A stretch of 18,866 nt of DNA from JBDRED01 sp043820025 [NCBI: Elusimicrobiota bacterium] (GCA_043820025.1 JBDRED010000018.1:1-18866), one strand, 5' to 3'. Positions 1-8,011 are shown, numbered from the stretch's first letter. The notes: generated from the letters alone by a model not told the origin. A program made the numbers and translations.

Positions 1-632
1 TCATTATCATAATCTCCTACGCACATTCTTGAAGCTACCTGGTCAAACTCAACCTGCAGTGAGTATACTCCGGAATCATTACGATATATTCCAATACCCG
101 CATTACCAGCCCCAATATTACCGCCTAAAATAATATCCAAATCATCATCATTATCATAATCACAAAGCAGGAATGTCGGATTATATAAACCACCGGGCGC
201 CGAAATATCTAATATCTCTTCCGAAAAACTACCGGCAAAGACTGAAACGCTGTCAGACCAAACAGACCAGTTAGACGCCTCATCTGCGCTTCTAATCCAT
301 AAATAGTTTGTAGCCTCACGCACGAGTGTTGTTATAATCTTACTCTGGCTTGAACCGGGAGCCCAGCTGCTGGAAAAGGTTAAGTCATATTCAGCTGTAT
401 CAGGCGTTGCGCTCGGACTTGAAGAATATTTGATTTGAAACCGGCCGCCTGTAACATCGCCTGTATCACCGTCATCTCCTGTTGCACTCCAAGTTAATTT
501 AACTTGTAAACCAACTTCTCCTGAAAAAACCGTGATCTTATCCGGCGGAGTAGTGCCCGCAAATACATTTGTTATCAGCGCCCCTATAAAAAATATCGCA
601 ATTAAAAATGCATGAAAAAATTTATTTTTCAT
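1..632 (-). CDS. Exported fibronectin type III / FG-GAP repeat protein, C-terminus outside window
   Basis: Open from the ATG at 630-632 to the window edge (210 codons, no stop), so this is only the N-terminal part. Residues 1-25 form a signal peptide (KNK start, hydrophobic core, VFA cleavage before GTTPP). Residues about 31-133 resemble a fibronectin type III domain: VKLTWSATGDDGDTGD near 44-59, FQIKYSSSP near 65-73 and YLWIRSADEASNWS near 110-123. From about 150 it shows FG-GAP/VCBS-type repeats, with Asp-rich DYDNDDDLDIILGG at 158-171 and a second copy starting GDYDN at 206-210; such loops bind calcium in known family members. A C6 stretch at 639-644 (GGGGGG on the coding strand) lies 6 nt before the ATG and is a plausible ribosome binding site. 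The protein is probably secreted or surface-exposed; what it binds cannot be told. The exported FN3/FG-GAP call is firm, the function unknown. Confidence 0.8.
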   Translation of the reverse strand, partial: MKNKFFHAFLIAIFFIGALITNVFAGTTPPDKITVFSGEVGLQVKLTWSATGDDGDTGDVTGGRFQIKYSSSPSATPDTAEYDLTFSSSWAPGSSQSKIITTLVREATNYLWIRSADEASNWSVWSDSVSVFAGSFSEEILDISAPGGLYNPTFLLCDYDNDDDLDIILGGNIGAGNAGIGIYRNDSGVYSLQVEFDQVASRMCVGDYDN

Positions 633-647
633 TATTATCCCCCCGGA

Positions 648-663
648 AAAATGCTGACGCATA
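648..663 (-). terminator. Terminator-like hairpin, ATGC/GCAT stem with TTTTT
   Basis: On the minus strand this reads ATGCGTCAGCATTTTT, a short ATGC/GCAT stem with a GTCA loop and a T5 run. It lies downstream of metW and immediately upstream of the G-rich ribosome binding site of the 632 gene. It could end the metXW transcript or act as an attenuator in the leader of the next gene. The stem has few GC pairs, so efficiency is uncertain. The same 16-nt word forms the ssrA terminator at 18711-18726. Confidence 0.4.
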
Positions 664-696
664 TTTAAGAATTAAGTATTTAGTGCTAAGGAATCA

Positions 697-742
697 GGCC
701 GTATTAGGTTTCTATATTTACTTTTTTAAACCCTATCCGGCC
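697..742. repeat. Imperfect inverted repeat in the leader of the FN3/FG-GAP gene
   Basis: The arms GGCCGTATTAGGTTT (697-711) and AAACCCTATCCGGCC (728-742) pair over 12 of 15 positions, with about 16 nt between them. No T-run follows on the minus strand, so it is not a simple terminator. It may be an RNA structure in the 5' leader of the 632 gene or a protein-binding site. I do not recognise a known riboswitch in it. Confidence 0.4.
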
Positions 743-794
743 ATTTTAATATCTTTCTTATCGAGACACTTTTTGTCAGATTTTTGATAACATA

Positions 795-1385
795 TCAGAC
801 TGATATGATAAATACCGCGTTTTTGGCGAATATATTCGGAAGTAAATGCACGCCTCTTTTTTCAGCCAGGAAATATGTTTTCTCAACCTTAATCTTTTTA
901 TCAAGACAAAACTCTTTGAAATCCTTAATGCTTAAAAAATGCAGGTTTGGCGAATCGTACCAATGATAAGGAAGAGCATAAGTCACAGGCGCGCTCCCTT
1001 TAAAAAATAATTGAAATCTCGCTTTATAATGCGCAAAATTAGGGAAACCCACAATAACCTTTCTGCCTATACGAAGCGACTCATAAATAACATCGTCAAC
1101 CTTTTTAAGCTGCTGCATACTTTGGTTTAGAATCACATAATCAAAAGCCTTATTAGGATATTCCTTAAGGCCGCTCTCAATATCTCCGTGAAATACATGC
1201 ACGCCTCTTTCAACGCACTTGTGCACTAAATCATCGTCCAGCTCTATACCTTGAACATAAGCATGCTTTTGTTCCTGAAGGCAGTAAATCAGCTCGCCAT
1301 CCCCGCATCCAAGGTCTAGAACACTGGAACCGTCAGGTATAACTTCATAAATAATTCTATAATCAACCGGCATCTTATTATGCAT
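795..1385 (-). CDS. metW: MetW-like SAM-dependent methyltransferase-fold protein
   Basis: The 196-residue protein matches MetW in length and pattern. Motif I is VLDLGCGDG at 22-30, an acidic residue follows strand 2 (GIELD, 46-50), and HGDIESGL at 66-73 and FDYVILNQSMQQL at 81-93 are characteristic. The C-terminal half carries FPNFAHYKARFQLFFKG (114-130) and LPYHWYDSPNLHFLSIKDF (138-156), typical of MetW. MetW partners MetX in homoserine O-acylation, the first committed step to methionine; its own methyltransferase activity is not established. The ATG at 1383-1385 has GAGG 4 nt upstream; the internal Met5 has no ribosome binding site. It lies downstream of metX in the same orientation, separated by 153 bp that hold a palindromic repeat, and is probably cotranscribed. 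Confidence 0.92.
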   Translation of the reverse strand: MHNKMPVDYRIIYEVIPDGSSVLDLGCGDGELIYCLQEQKHAYVQGIELDDDLVHKCVERGVHVFHGDIESGLKEYPNKAFDYVILNQSMQQLKKVDDVIYESLRIGRKVIVGFPNFAHYKARFQLFFKGSAPVTYALPYHWYDSPNLHFLSIKDFKEFCLDKKIKVEKTYFLAEKRGVHLLPNIFAKNAVFIISV

Positions 1386-1414
1386 AAAACCTCATCTACT
1401 AACTCCCATATTTC

Positions 1415-1501
1415 GTCATCCTGAGAGAGCATTGCTCTCGAAGGATCTCCATTAACTATTTCTCCACCGAAGATTCTTCGGGCAATAACCCTTAGAATGA
1501 C
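1415..1501. repeat. Dispersed intergenic palindromic repeat, copy 1
   Basis: This begins GTCATCCTGAG with a GAGAGC/GCTCTC hairpin, passes CGAAGGATCT, and ends with CGAAGATTC...AGAATGAC, so the ends are inverted relative to each other. It fills the metX-metW gap. A further perfect hairpin TGACGCAGCAGCGTCA overlaps its end at 1498-1513. It is related to the elements at 2744, 4805, 6878, 7961, 8022 and 11726. Confidence 0.75.
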
Positions 1502-1538
1502 GCAGCAGCGTCACCTAAACACTCAAACACCTACCCGC

Positions 1539-2648
1539 TCATTTCTCATAGTTTGCTCTCAAAAAATTAGAAACAAGCTTTGTCTGATCCTCTATCTCCA
1601 ATAAAAACGCGTCATGCCCGTATGTTGACGGAACAGCGCAGTATGTTGCGGCTATTCTCTTTCGTTTTAATGCTTTTACTATCTCAATGGATTGATATAG
1701 CGGATAAAGCCAGTCAGAATGAAATGCAATTACAAGCATTTTTGTCTTGCAGTCATGCGCAACGAAATTATCTCCCGATAAATCGAAATAGTCCATAGCC
1801 TTTGTTATATATAAATATGAATTTGCGTCAAACCTCTTTACGAACGAATCGCCCTGATAACGCAGGTATCCTTCAACCTCAAACTCTGCGGGAAATATTT
1901 CTTTTCCTTTTTCTTCTTTCATCCGCCTTGAAAATTTTTGCTCCATAGAATAATCGCTCATATAAGTTATGTGCCCTACCATGCGCGCAACCGCAAGCCC
2001 GCGCTCAGGTATAGTATTTCCATAATAGTTTCCGCCGCGCCATTCCGCATCAGCCATTATTGCCTGCCTGCCCACCTCGCTAAATGCAATCTGCTGAGGA
2101 GAATGTTTAAGGGTTGTGGCAATTGGGATAGCAGTGCGCACCATTTCAGGATAAGCCGCAATCCACTGCAAAGCCTGCATACCGCCCATAGATCCGCCTA
2201 TAACGCATAAAAGTTTTTTTATCCCAAGATAATCAATAAGCATCTTTTGTATCTTAACCATATCTCCAATAGTAATCACCGGAAAATCTAACGCGTAAGG
2301 TTTTTTTGTTTCCGGATTTATCGACGACGGCCCCGTACTTCCCATACACCCGCCTAAAACATTCGAGCATATTATAAAATATTTATCCGTATCGAGCGCC
2401 TTTCCGGGCCCGATCATTGCGTCCCACCAGCCGGGCTTCTTGTCTCCTTCATGATAAAATGCGGCGTGCGCGTCTCCGGAGAAAGCATGTTCAACTAATA
2501 TTGCGTTTGATTTATCTTTATTTAACCCGCCGTATGTTTCATAAGCTATTGTGATAGGGCTTAATGTCTGGCCTGACTCGAGGATGAAATCATTTCCTTT
2601 TTCTATGCAGTTAAAATATTTTGTTTCAACTATACTTTTTTTATCCAA
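1539..2648 (-). CDS. metX: Homoserine O-acetyltransferase (MetX, alpha/beta-hydrolase fold)
   Basis: MetX transfers an acyl group from acyl-CoA to homoserine in cytoplasmic methionine biosynthesis. At 369 residues it has the usual family length. The nucleophile elbow GGSMGG (151-156) gives catalytic Ser153. SDWLYP (311-316) gives Asp312 and YGHDAFL (343-349) gives His345, completing the triad. Other signatures are ITIAYETYG (32-40), HAFSGDAHA (54-62), PGWWD (72-76), [13 protein letters not shown] (95-107) and a lid region around 207-232. The start is TTG at 2646-2648, supported by GGAG 6 nt upstream and by N-terminal alignment to the family. metW follows, as is common for this pair. Acetyl versus succinyl preference cannot be settled by eye. 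Confidence 0.96.
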   Translation of the reverse strand: MDKKSIVETKYFNCIEKGNDFILESGQTLSPITIAYETYGGLNKDKSNAILVEHAFSGDAHAAFYHEGDKKPGWWDAMIGPGKALDTDKYFIICSNVLGGCMGSTGPSSINPETKKPYALDFPVITIGDMVKIQKMLIDYLGIKKLLCVIGGSMGGMQALQWIAAYPEMVRTAIPIATTLKHSPQQIAFSEVGRQAIMADAEWRGGNYYGNTIPERGLAVARMVGHITYMSDYSMEQKFSRRMKEEKGKEIFPAEFEVEGYLRYQGDSFVKRFDANSYLYITKAMDYFDLSGDNFVAHDCKTKMLVIAFHSDWLYPLYQSIEIVKALKRKRIAATYCAVPSTYGHDAFLLEIEDQTKLVSNFLRANYEK

Positions 2649-2654
2649 TTATTT

Positions 2655-2658
2655 CTCC
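2655..2658 (-). promoter_or_regulatory. Ribosome binding site deciding the TTG start of metX
   Basis: The minus strand reads GGAG followed by AAATAA and then TTG at 2648. The 6-nt spacing supports the TTG start; no in-frame ATG lies nearby at the family-expected N-terminus. Confidence 0.6.
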
Positions 2659-2743
2659 GGAATAACTCTACTGATCTTTTCCCTCAACCTATCATTACTT
2701 GTAAAGGTTACGTATTTCGTAGCCTAAAAAGAAATAATATATA

Positions 2744-2865
2744 GTCATTCCGGACTTGATCCGGAATCTTTGAAAGAGTTATATCTTATGATATCCGGGG
2801 CCAAAGGCCCAGCCAACATATGATAGGAATCTAACGAAGATCCTTGGGCCACGCCCAAGGATGAC
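2744..2865. repeat. Dispersed intergenic palindromic repeat, copy 2
   Basis: This 122-bp element sits in the 323-bp metX-ychF gap. It starts GTCATTCCGGA with a TTCCGGACTTGATCCGGAA hairpin and continues ATCTTTG. A GGGCC/GGCCC hairpin lies near 2796-2811. It ends CGAAGATCC with a CCTTGGGC/GCCCAAGG hairpin and GGATGAC. Two hairpin arms facing each other is the full architecture of this family. The rest of the gap holds the two divergent leaders; no gene or riboswitch was recognised. Confidence 0.8.
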
Positions 2866-2905
2866 AAAGATATAAATATTATAATTCTTCTGACTTCTAA
2901 ATTCA

Positions 2906-2934
2906 TTGTATAATAATGTTATATATTATATAAT
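2906..2934 (+). promoter_or_regulatory. Probable ychF promoter
   Basis: TTGTAT (2906-2911), a 17-bp spacer and a perfect TATAAT (2929-2934) precede ychF, giving a leader of about 30 nt. AAAGGA at 2959-2964 lies 7 nt before the ATG. The -35 box is weak (TTG only) and the region is very AT-rich, so the exact start is uncertain; TATAAT also occurs at 2909-2914. Confidence 0.5.
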
Positions 2935-2971
2935 TATGCAAAATTTATACACAAAATGAAAGGAAATTATT

Positions 2972-4069
2972 ATGGCTTTATCTATCGGCATTGTCGGCCT
3001 TCCAAATGTGGGAAAATCAACGCTTTTTAACGCGATCACAAACGCTTCGGCAGAAGCGCAAAATTATCCATTCTGCACTATAGAACCTAATACCGGAATA
3101 GTGCCTATACCTGATCCAAGGCTGGATGTTTTATCAAAGATGAGTAAATCCGAAAAAACCATTCCGGCAACAATAACATTCGTTGATATTGCAGGCCTTG
3201 TAAAGGGCGCGTCAAAAGGAGAAGGACTTGGAAATAAATTTCTTTCGCATATACGAGAGGTGTCTGCTATAGCGCATGTTGTAAGATGTTTTGAGGACGC
3301 AAATGTTACGCACGTTGAAGGCAGTATTGACCCTATCAGAGACATTGAAACAATAAATCTTGAATTAATTCTTTCTGATCTTGATACAGCTATAAAGATG
3401 CGCGACAATACCGAAAAACGCGCAAAACATTCGGCAGACCAAGAAATAAAAGACAGAAGCATACTGCTAAATAAAATAAATCAAACACTGGAACAGAATC
3501 AACCTATACGCAGTCTTTCATTAAACCGGGAAGAAGAAATACTTCTTAAGGGAATGAATTTTCTTACTTCAAAAAAACTAATCCAGGTATGCAACATAAG
3601 CGAGGATATGCTTGGCAAACCCTCTAAGTATGTTGATATTGTAAAAGAATACACAGAAAAAGCAGGCGACGAGTTTGCTGTTATTTCAGTAAAAATCGAG
3701 GAAGAGATATCAAAATTAAGCGGACAGGAGAGAGATGAATACCTCGATGAATTAGGGATAAAAGAATCCGGCCTTGACCTAATAGCGCATAAATGCTTTT
3801 CTTTGCTGGGCCTGCAAACATATCTCACAACAGGCGTAAAAGAAACAAGGGCATGGACTATTAAAAAAGGCGACACAGCTCCTCAAGCAGCCGGCGTTAT
3901 ACATACAGACTTTGAACGCGGATTTATTAGAGCTAATGTTGTTTCATACAATGATTTTGTAAAGCTTGGGGGATTTAAAGAAGCAAAGGAAAAAGGAGTT
4001 TTAAGGCAGGAAGGCAGAGATTATATTATGCAGGACGGAGATATAGTTGAATTTTTATTTAATGTATAA
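2972..4069 (+). CDS. ychF: Redox-regulated ribosome-binding ATPase YchF (Obg/OLA1 family)
   Basis: YchF is a cytoplasmic P-loop NTPase that binds ribosomes and, unusually for its class, prefers ATP. At 365 residues it is full length. The P-loop GLPNVGKST is at 9-17, NYPFCTIEPN at 31-40, DIAGLVKGASKGEGLGN at 72-88, and NISE (208-211) occupies the NxxE position that replaces the GTP-specifying NKxD. The C-terminal TGS-like domain is intact: TIKKGDTAPQAAGVIHTDFE at 296-315, then FIRANVVSYNDF and a DGDIVEFLFNV end. AAAGGA lies 7 nt before the ATG. It is monocistronic and convergent with the downstream membrane-protein gene, with only 18 nt between the stop codons. Confidence 0.97.
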   Translation: MALSIGIVGLPNVGKSTLFNAITNASAEAQNYPFCTIEPNTGIVPIPDPRLDVLSKMSKSEKTIPATITFVDIAGLVKGASKGEGLGNKFLSHIREVSAIAHVVRCFEDANVTHVEGSIDPIRDIETINLELILSDLDTAIKMRDNTEKRAKHSADQEIKDRSILLNKINQTLEQNQPIRSLSLNREEEILLKGMNFLTSKKLIQVCNISEDMLGKPSKYVDIVKEYTEKAGDEFAVISVKIEEEISKLSGQERDEYLDELGIKESGLDLIAHKCFSLLGLQTYLTTGVKETRAWTIKKGDTAPQAAGVIHTDFERGFIRANVVSYNDFVKLGGFKEAKEKGVLRQEGRDYIMQDGDIVEFLFNV

Positions 4070-4087
4070 TTTTTATTCCGAACCAAA

Positions 4088-4768
4088 TTATAGCGGCATA
4101 AAAAACATCCGAAAAAACACCCCTGCAATAACGGCTGATATAACCCCAAGAATAACATTTATTGCCTGAAAATTTATTTTTATGATAGCTTTCTTATAAA
4201 TATACCATCTAATCAAAATAACAACCGGAAAAATCATCCACCACCCGCCGGGCAGAAGAAAACAGCTCAAAATAATTATTCGTTCTAAAATACTAAAATA
4301 CTTTTCTTTCCACTCAATTATAGATTCTTTATAAACCTGCCTTTCGGCATAATATATTGTTATAGTCGTAAAATGCGTGGCTATTATAAGAACGCTGATT
4401 ACAAACACCCACGCAGGCGCAGGCATTGTGCTCATTTTTGCGAACTGTATTTTATACGCAATAAATATAGACAAATAATGCGACACTTGATCGCAGATAT
4501 AAAAATAAATATTATCCCAAGACGGATTATTACTAATAATTTTTGTGCGGCCGTAATCAATCGCAAAATGCGCGATCCATAATAACACAAGCGTAAACCG
4601 GATAGATTTAAAATAAGGAAGAGTAAAAATTATGGAAACAACAAAAAAAATACTGCTATGAACTATCAGCCCGAAAATACTCTTAGATTTCCAAACAGCC
4701 AGCTTATTTGTCTGCAGGCTAAAATCAGCTATAAGATGCGCACACACTAACCGCCACAATATATCCAT
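4088..4768 (-). CDS. DUF3307-like multi-pass membrane protein
   Basis: This 226-residue inner-membrane protein has about six hydrophobic segments. Family-like signatures are CAHLIADFSLQTNKLAVWK (9-27), the HFAIDYGRTK helix end (67-76) and ICDQVSHYLSI (91-101); these polar residues inside or next to helices match the DUF3307 pattern (LAHLLADFxLQT ... HxxxD ... DQxxH). The biochemical role of the family is unknown. I chose the ATG at 4766-4768, 26 codons inside the longest frame, because GGAGG at 4773-4777 lies just before it, the family homology starts here, and the extra N-terminus is merely translated repeat DNA. Its stop nearly meets that of ychF, with which it converges. Confidence 0.75.
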   Translation of the reverse strand: MDILWRLVCAHLIADFSLQTNKLAVWKSKSIFGLIVHSSIFFVVSIIFTLPYFKSIRFTLVLLWIAHFAIDYGRTKIISNNPSWDNIYFYICDQVSHYLSIFIAYKIQFAKMSTMPAPAWVFVISVLIIATHFTTITIYYAERQVYKESIIEWKEKYFSILERIIILSCFLLPGGWWMIFPVVILIRWYIYKKAIIKINFQAINVILGVISAVIAGVFFRMFFMPL

Positions 4769-4772
4769 ACTT

Positions 4773-4777
4773 CCTCC
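4773..4777 (-). promoter_or_regulatory. Ribosome binding site deciding the DUF3307 protein start
   Basis: A perfect GGAGG on the minus strand, 4 nt before the ATG at 4768. It favours this ATG over the upstream in-frame ATG at 4846, which lies within the repeat. Confidence 0.7.
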
Positions 4778-4804
4778 AAAAACTAAGCTTAAAAAGCGAC
4801 ACGT

Positions 4805-4932
4805 AGTGCCATCCTGAGGATTACTATCCGAAGGATCTTCGGACAAGGCTCCTCACTCGAAGATTGCCACCGCATTTTGCGGGGCCCCGCCAGAGGCGGT
4901 GGCTTCGGGCACTATCGCTCCCTCGCAATGAC
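4805..4932. repeat. Dispersed intergenic palindromic repeat, copy 3 (composite)
   Basis: The left part GTGCCATCCTGAGGATT...CGAAGGATCTTCGG belongs to the GTCATCCTGAG type. The right part CGAAGATTGCCACCGC...CTCGCAATGAC is the related GATTGCC/CGCAATGAC type and holds strong GC hairpins (GCGGGGCCCCGC; CCACCGC/GCGGTGG). It fills most of the gap between the DUF3307 gene and the cyclase gene. Confidence 0.75.
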
Positions 4933-4990
4933 AATATTAGTTATTACAATTATTCTGTATTCTAGCTCCTGGCTTCTGTATTCTGTATTC

Positions 4991-6790
4991 TTATGTAATT
5001 ATTTCACATGTCTTTTGAGAGGCATCGTCACAGATCCTCAAGACCTCATAGATTTGCGTCTCATTTTCCTTGCCCTTGACCTTAACTCCGCCAAGGCTCT
5101 TTACCTCAACTATATCCTTAACCTTTTGATATGCCGCTTCACTAATAATAATATGCGTTTTAAAATCTCTTGTCAGCCCTTCTATTCTCGAAGCAAGGTT
5201 AACATTATCTCCAATTACCGTATAGTTCATTCTTTTAAACGATCCCATATTCCCAACAATCGCCTCTCCTGTATTTATTCCTATGCCAATATCTATTATT
5301 CTCTTCCCTTCCTTTCTCCATTTTTCCTGCATAGATTTCAACACATCGATCATCTCAACAGCGCATCTTAATGCGAGCTCAGCGTGATTCTCCTGCGGCA
5401 GAGGCGCGTTCCAAAACGCCATTACAGCGTCGCCAATAAATTTGTCAAGCGTGCCTTGGTATTTAAACACAACGTCTGTCATAGCAGTTAAATATTCATT
5501 GAGGAGCGCGACAATTTCTTCAGGAGAAAGCGCTTCGGATATTGAGGTAAACCCCACTATGTCTGAAAATAAAATTGATAATTCATTCTTTTTGCCGCCG
5601 AGCTCCAATCCTCCGGGCTTTGAAAGAACGCTCTTAATAACATCCGGCGATAAATAATAACTAAATGTTTTTCTTATACGCGATTTTTCTCTGCGTTCAA
5701 GAATCATTCTAGATAAAATTATAAGCACATAACTGCCAAAAATTACAAAAAAAGCCGGAAACAATTCCAGCCATAAATTATATTTGCTAAAAACAACCTG
5801 GCTGATAATAAAATAAGAAAGCGCTGACACGCCTGTAAGCGCTGTAGCCCACCAAGGCGATAGAACAGACAAGCCGATGCCCATTAAAATAACTATAATT
5901 ACAAGAGTTTTATATAAATCCGTTTCTCTCGGCCCTATCATAAATTCGTTATTTAAAATACTTGATATCACATTTGCGTGTATTTCAACGCCCGGGAACG
6001 ATGGAGAGAAAGGAATAGGATGCCTGTCATACAAACCTGCAGCAGTCGCTCCAATAAGCACAACCTTATCCTTAAAAAATTCAAGAGGAATATCCCCTCT
6101 TAGAACTTTATAATAAGGCAGATATCTAAAATTGCCGTAACCGCCTGTAAAATTTATTGTGAGTTCGCCGTTTCTGTCTAAAAATACGCTTTTTATTATT
6201 TCGTCCGGCGATTTATTAAAACAAAATGAAATCGCCTCTATGCTTAAAGAATAATATTTTTTGTCGTTGTCATAAAGTACCGGCAGCATCTTCCTGACAG
6301 CGCCATCCCATTCAGGAATATAGTTTGCATATCCAACGCGCGCTGCCGCTTTCTCAATACCCGGGATTGGCCCGGTAATCCTTTTTATTTTTTTTCCGTC
6401 GAGCTGCATAAACATACTGTAAATAACATTTCCCGCCATCTTTGTGCTTTTAACAAGTCTCATATCCTCTTCTGGGAATAGCGTATCCGGCTCAGGAAAA
6501 AGAACGTCAAACACAATTGCTTTCGCCTTTGCCGACGCTAAAAGATCAATCATTTTTGCGTGCACGTCGCGCGACCATGGCCATCTTCCGAAATTATTCT
6601 CCGCAATGCTTTCCTCGTCAATATTTATTATAACAACATTATCAGGAGCGCGCCTTGGCCCGCGCATATCAAACCGCCAATCAAGCGTTTTAAATTCCAA
6701 GCTCAAAAAAAATCCGCCAAACCTAAGAAGCAAAGCAAGCAAAGCAATAAGGCCGCTTACCATTAATCCTTTAATTATTCTCTTTAGCAT
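4991..6790 (-). CDS. CHASE2-domain class III adenylate cyclase
   Basis: This 599-residue membrane enzyme is predicted to make cAMP from ATP in response to an extracytoplasmic signal. TM1 lies at about 4-22. A CHASE2 sensor spans about 30-285 (FKTLDWRFDMRGP at 33-45, VIINIDEESI at 53-62, GRWPWSRD at 68-75, DKVVLIGATAAGLYD at 241-255, PGVEIHANVISSIL at 266-279). Three TM helices follow at about 292-362, then the cyclase domain (403-585). Metal-binding Asp410 (FSDIVGFT) and Asp454 (FIGDAVMAFW), adenine-specifying Lys450 and Asp528, and catalytic Asn531 and Arg535 are all present, so it should be active and adenylate- rather than guanylate-specific. GAGG lies 4 nt before the ATG. The gene stands alone, flanked by palindromic repeats on both sides. 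The CHASE2 ligand is unknown. Confidence 0.95.
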   Translation of the reverse strand: MLKRIIKGLMVSGLIALLALLLRFGGFFLSLEFKTLDWRFDMRGPRRAPDNVVIINIDEESIAENNFGRWPWSRDVHAKMIDLLASAKAKAIVFDVLFPEPDTLFPEEDMRLVKSTKMAGNVIYSMFMQLDGKKIKRITGPIPGIEKAAARVGYANYIPEWDGAVRKMLPVLYDNDKKYYSLSIEAISFCFNKSPDEIIKSVFLDRNGELTINFTGGYGNFRYLPYYKVLRGDIPLEFFKDKVVLIGATAAGLYDRHPIPFSPSFPGVEIHANVISSILNNEFMIGPRETDLYKTLVIIVILMGIGLSVLSPWWATALTGVSALSYFIISQVVFSKYNLWLELFPAFFVIFGSYVLIILSRMILERREKSRIRKTFSYYLSPDVIKSVLSKPGGLELGGKKNELSILFSDIVGFTSISEALSPEEIVALLNEYLTAMTDVVFKYQGTLDKFIGDAVMAFWNAPLPQENHAELALRCAVEMIDVLKSMQEKWRKEGKRIIDIGIGINTGEAIVGNMGSFKRMNYTVIGDNVNLASRIEGLTRDFKTHIIISEAAYQKVKDIVEVKSLGGVKVKGKENETQIYEVLRICDDASQKTCEIIT

Positions 6791-6877
6791 ACAACCTCAG
6801 AAAAACTTAGAATTGAGAATTGAAGGAAAATAAAATTAATGAGCAAAAACAATGAATTATTTTTATTTTTTTATTCT

Positions 6878-6952
6878 GTCATTCCTGCGAAAGCAGGAAT
6901 CTTCGCTAAATATTACTCTCTCGAAGATCCTCGGGTCAAGCCCGAGGATGAC
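6878..6952. repeat. Dispersed intergenic palindromic repeat, copy 4
   Basis: This is the cleanest full copy: GTCATTCCTGCGAAAGCAGGAATCTTCG, about 16 nt of AT-rich spacer, then TCGAAGATCCTCGGGTCAAGCCCGAGGATGAC. Each arm is a hairpin (TTCCTGC/GCAGGAA and CCTCGGG/CCCGAGG) and the arms are mutually inverted. It lies between the cyclase gene and the DUF4830-like gene. Confidence 0.85.
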
Positions 6953-7029
6953 ATAATAGCATATTATAATCCATTGCTTTGATCCATTTACCTTGCCTCA
7001 ATTCTCTATTCTCAATTTACAATTCCCGA

Positions 7030-7914
7030 TTATCTCCTTACATCCGCTATTCTCGGCCCCATACCCGGAATTTCCTCTCTCATTAAAAACACCCATTCTC
7101 TCTCCATTGCAGGGACCCCTTTTCTTTCTTCTTTTAATGTTAATTTATAAGCCTTATTACCTTCAATCAAAGTAGGTATAACGTCAATACCTATTACTGT
7201 GACGCGTTCAATCACATCGTTCTCTCCAAGAAATGTTTTAGTTAAACTATCCTTGAATGTTTTTGATTTAGCAAAATCATAAAAAACCGTGTTCAATAAA
7301 TACCTGCGCGAAAAACAAGCGTACATATCTTTATAATTACCTTTACTAAGCGATTCAAAAAAATACAGTATTAATTCTTCCTCATTCATTGAGCTTAAAT
7401 ATTTATCTAATTTGTCGTTTTTATTTACAATCTTTGCTGATATAAGCCAATCCTGCCACTGCTCGCCATTTATCTGTCTTAAATTAACCGCATTTCTATC
7501 AAGCGAACAGCCGCAGTTAATGCCTGATATCCAGGCTCCGGCTATCTTTTCATTGTAAATTACTATCATAGCCATCGCAGCAGTGAACGGCCTGCATGAT
7601 TCAGGAAGAATCTCGTTAAGAGTAAACATGCGCACCTTAACATTTTTGCCTCTGTATTTACTTAAATCCAAACCGATTTGTTTTGATAAAACATTATTGT
7701 ACGCCCAAAATAATCCGTTGGGATATTCGCCCGCGCTATTAGTAAATTGTTTCGGGATTTTTGTTGCAGTATCAAACTCGCCATACACAGTCCATCCATA
7801 ATCACTCAAAAGTTTTTTTGGGTCATCCGTAACCGCGGAAAGCAAAGATGCCGAGAAAAGCGTTAGAAAAAAAATCGTAAATAAAATAGAAATCGATCGT
7901 TTTAAATATATCAT
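7030..7914 (-). CDS. Exported protein with DUF4830-like and DUF4829-like halves
   Basis: Residues 1-27 are a signal peptide (LKRS, hydrophobic core, LLSA before VTD), so the 294-residue protein is probably periplasmic. Residues about 33-137 fit the DUF4830 pattern from memory: LLSDYGWTVYG, a stretch reading IPKQF, then AYNNVLSKQIGLDLSKYRGKNV-like spacing and IVIYNEKIAGAWIS. Residues about 175-294 (EEELILYFFESLSKGNYKDM onward) resemble DUF4829, an NTF2-like fold often found with it. Both families are best known from Firmicutes and have no known function. Three Cys (C134, C136 and C107) could bind metal or form disulfides. AAGGAGG at 7923-7929 lies 8 nt before the ATG, one of the best ribosome binding sites here. 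The exported status is firm; the domain names need a profile search. Confidence 0.7.
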   Translation of the reverse strand: MIYLKRSISILFTIFFLTLFSASLLSAVTDDPKKLLSDYGWTVYGEFDTATKIPKQFTNSAGEYPNGLFWAYNNVLSKQIGLDLSKYRGKNVKVRMFTLNEILPESCRPFTAAMAMIVIYNEKIAGAWISGINCGCSLDRNAVNLRQINGEQWQDWLISAKIVNKNDKLDKYLSSMNEEELILYFFESLSKGNYKDMYACFSRRYLLNTVFYDFAKSKTFKDSLTKTFLGENDVIERVTVIGIDVIPTLIEGNKAYKLTLKEERKGVPAMEREWVFLMREEIPGMGPRIADVRR

Positions 7915-7960
7915 ACAGCAGTCCTCCTTGAAATTTCTACACGTTAGATATAATTATTTC

Positions 7961-8011
7961 AAAGATCCTCGGGTCCCCGCCTTTGACGGGGCAGGCATGC
8001 CCGAGGATGAC
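7961..8011. repeat. Dispersed palindromic repeat, right arm alone with an insertion
   Basis: AAAGATCCTCGGG...CCCGAGGATGAC is the right arm of the repeat family. Its loop is enlarged by a CCCCGCCTTTGACGGGG hairpin. It lies in the gap between the DUF4830-like gene and the 8134 gene. Confidence 0.75.

Noticed and set aside
784-966. Plus-strand ORF antisense to metW
   Set aside because: Lies almost wholly opposite the conserved MetW frame, with no promoter, ribosome binding site or recognisable protein pattern.
1580-2210. Plus-strand ORFs antisense to metX
   Set aside because: Shadow frames of a strongly conserved enzyme; unnatural composition and no start signals.
2649-2971. SAM riboswitch in the metX leader
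   Set aside because: Searched by eye for SAM-I-type core elements on the minus strand; only a GGTTGAGGGA stretch without the paired helices was found.
3064-3876. Minus-strand ORFs antisense to ychF
   Set aside because: Shadows of a universally conserved gene.
4877-5371. 164-codon plus-strand ORF
   Set aside because: Begins inside a palindromic repeat and continues antisense to the catalytic domain of the adenylate cyclase.
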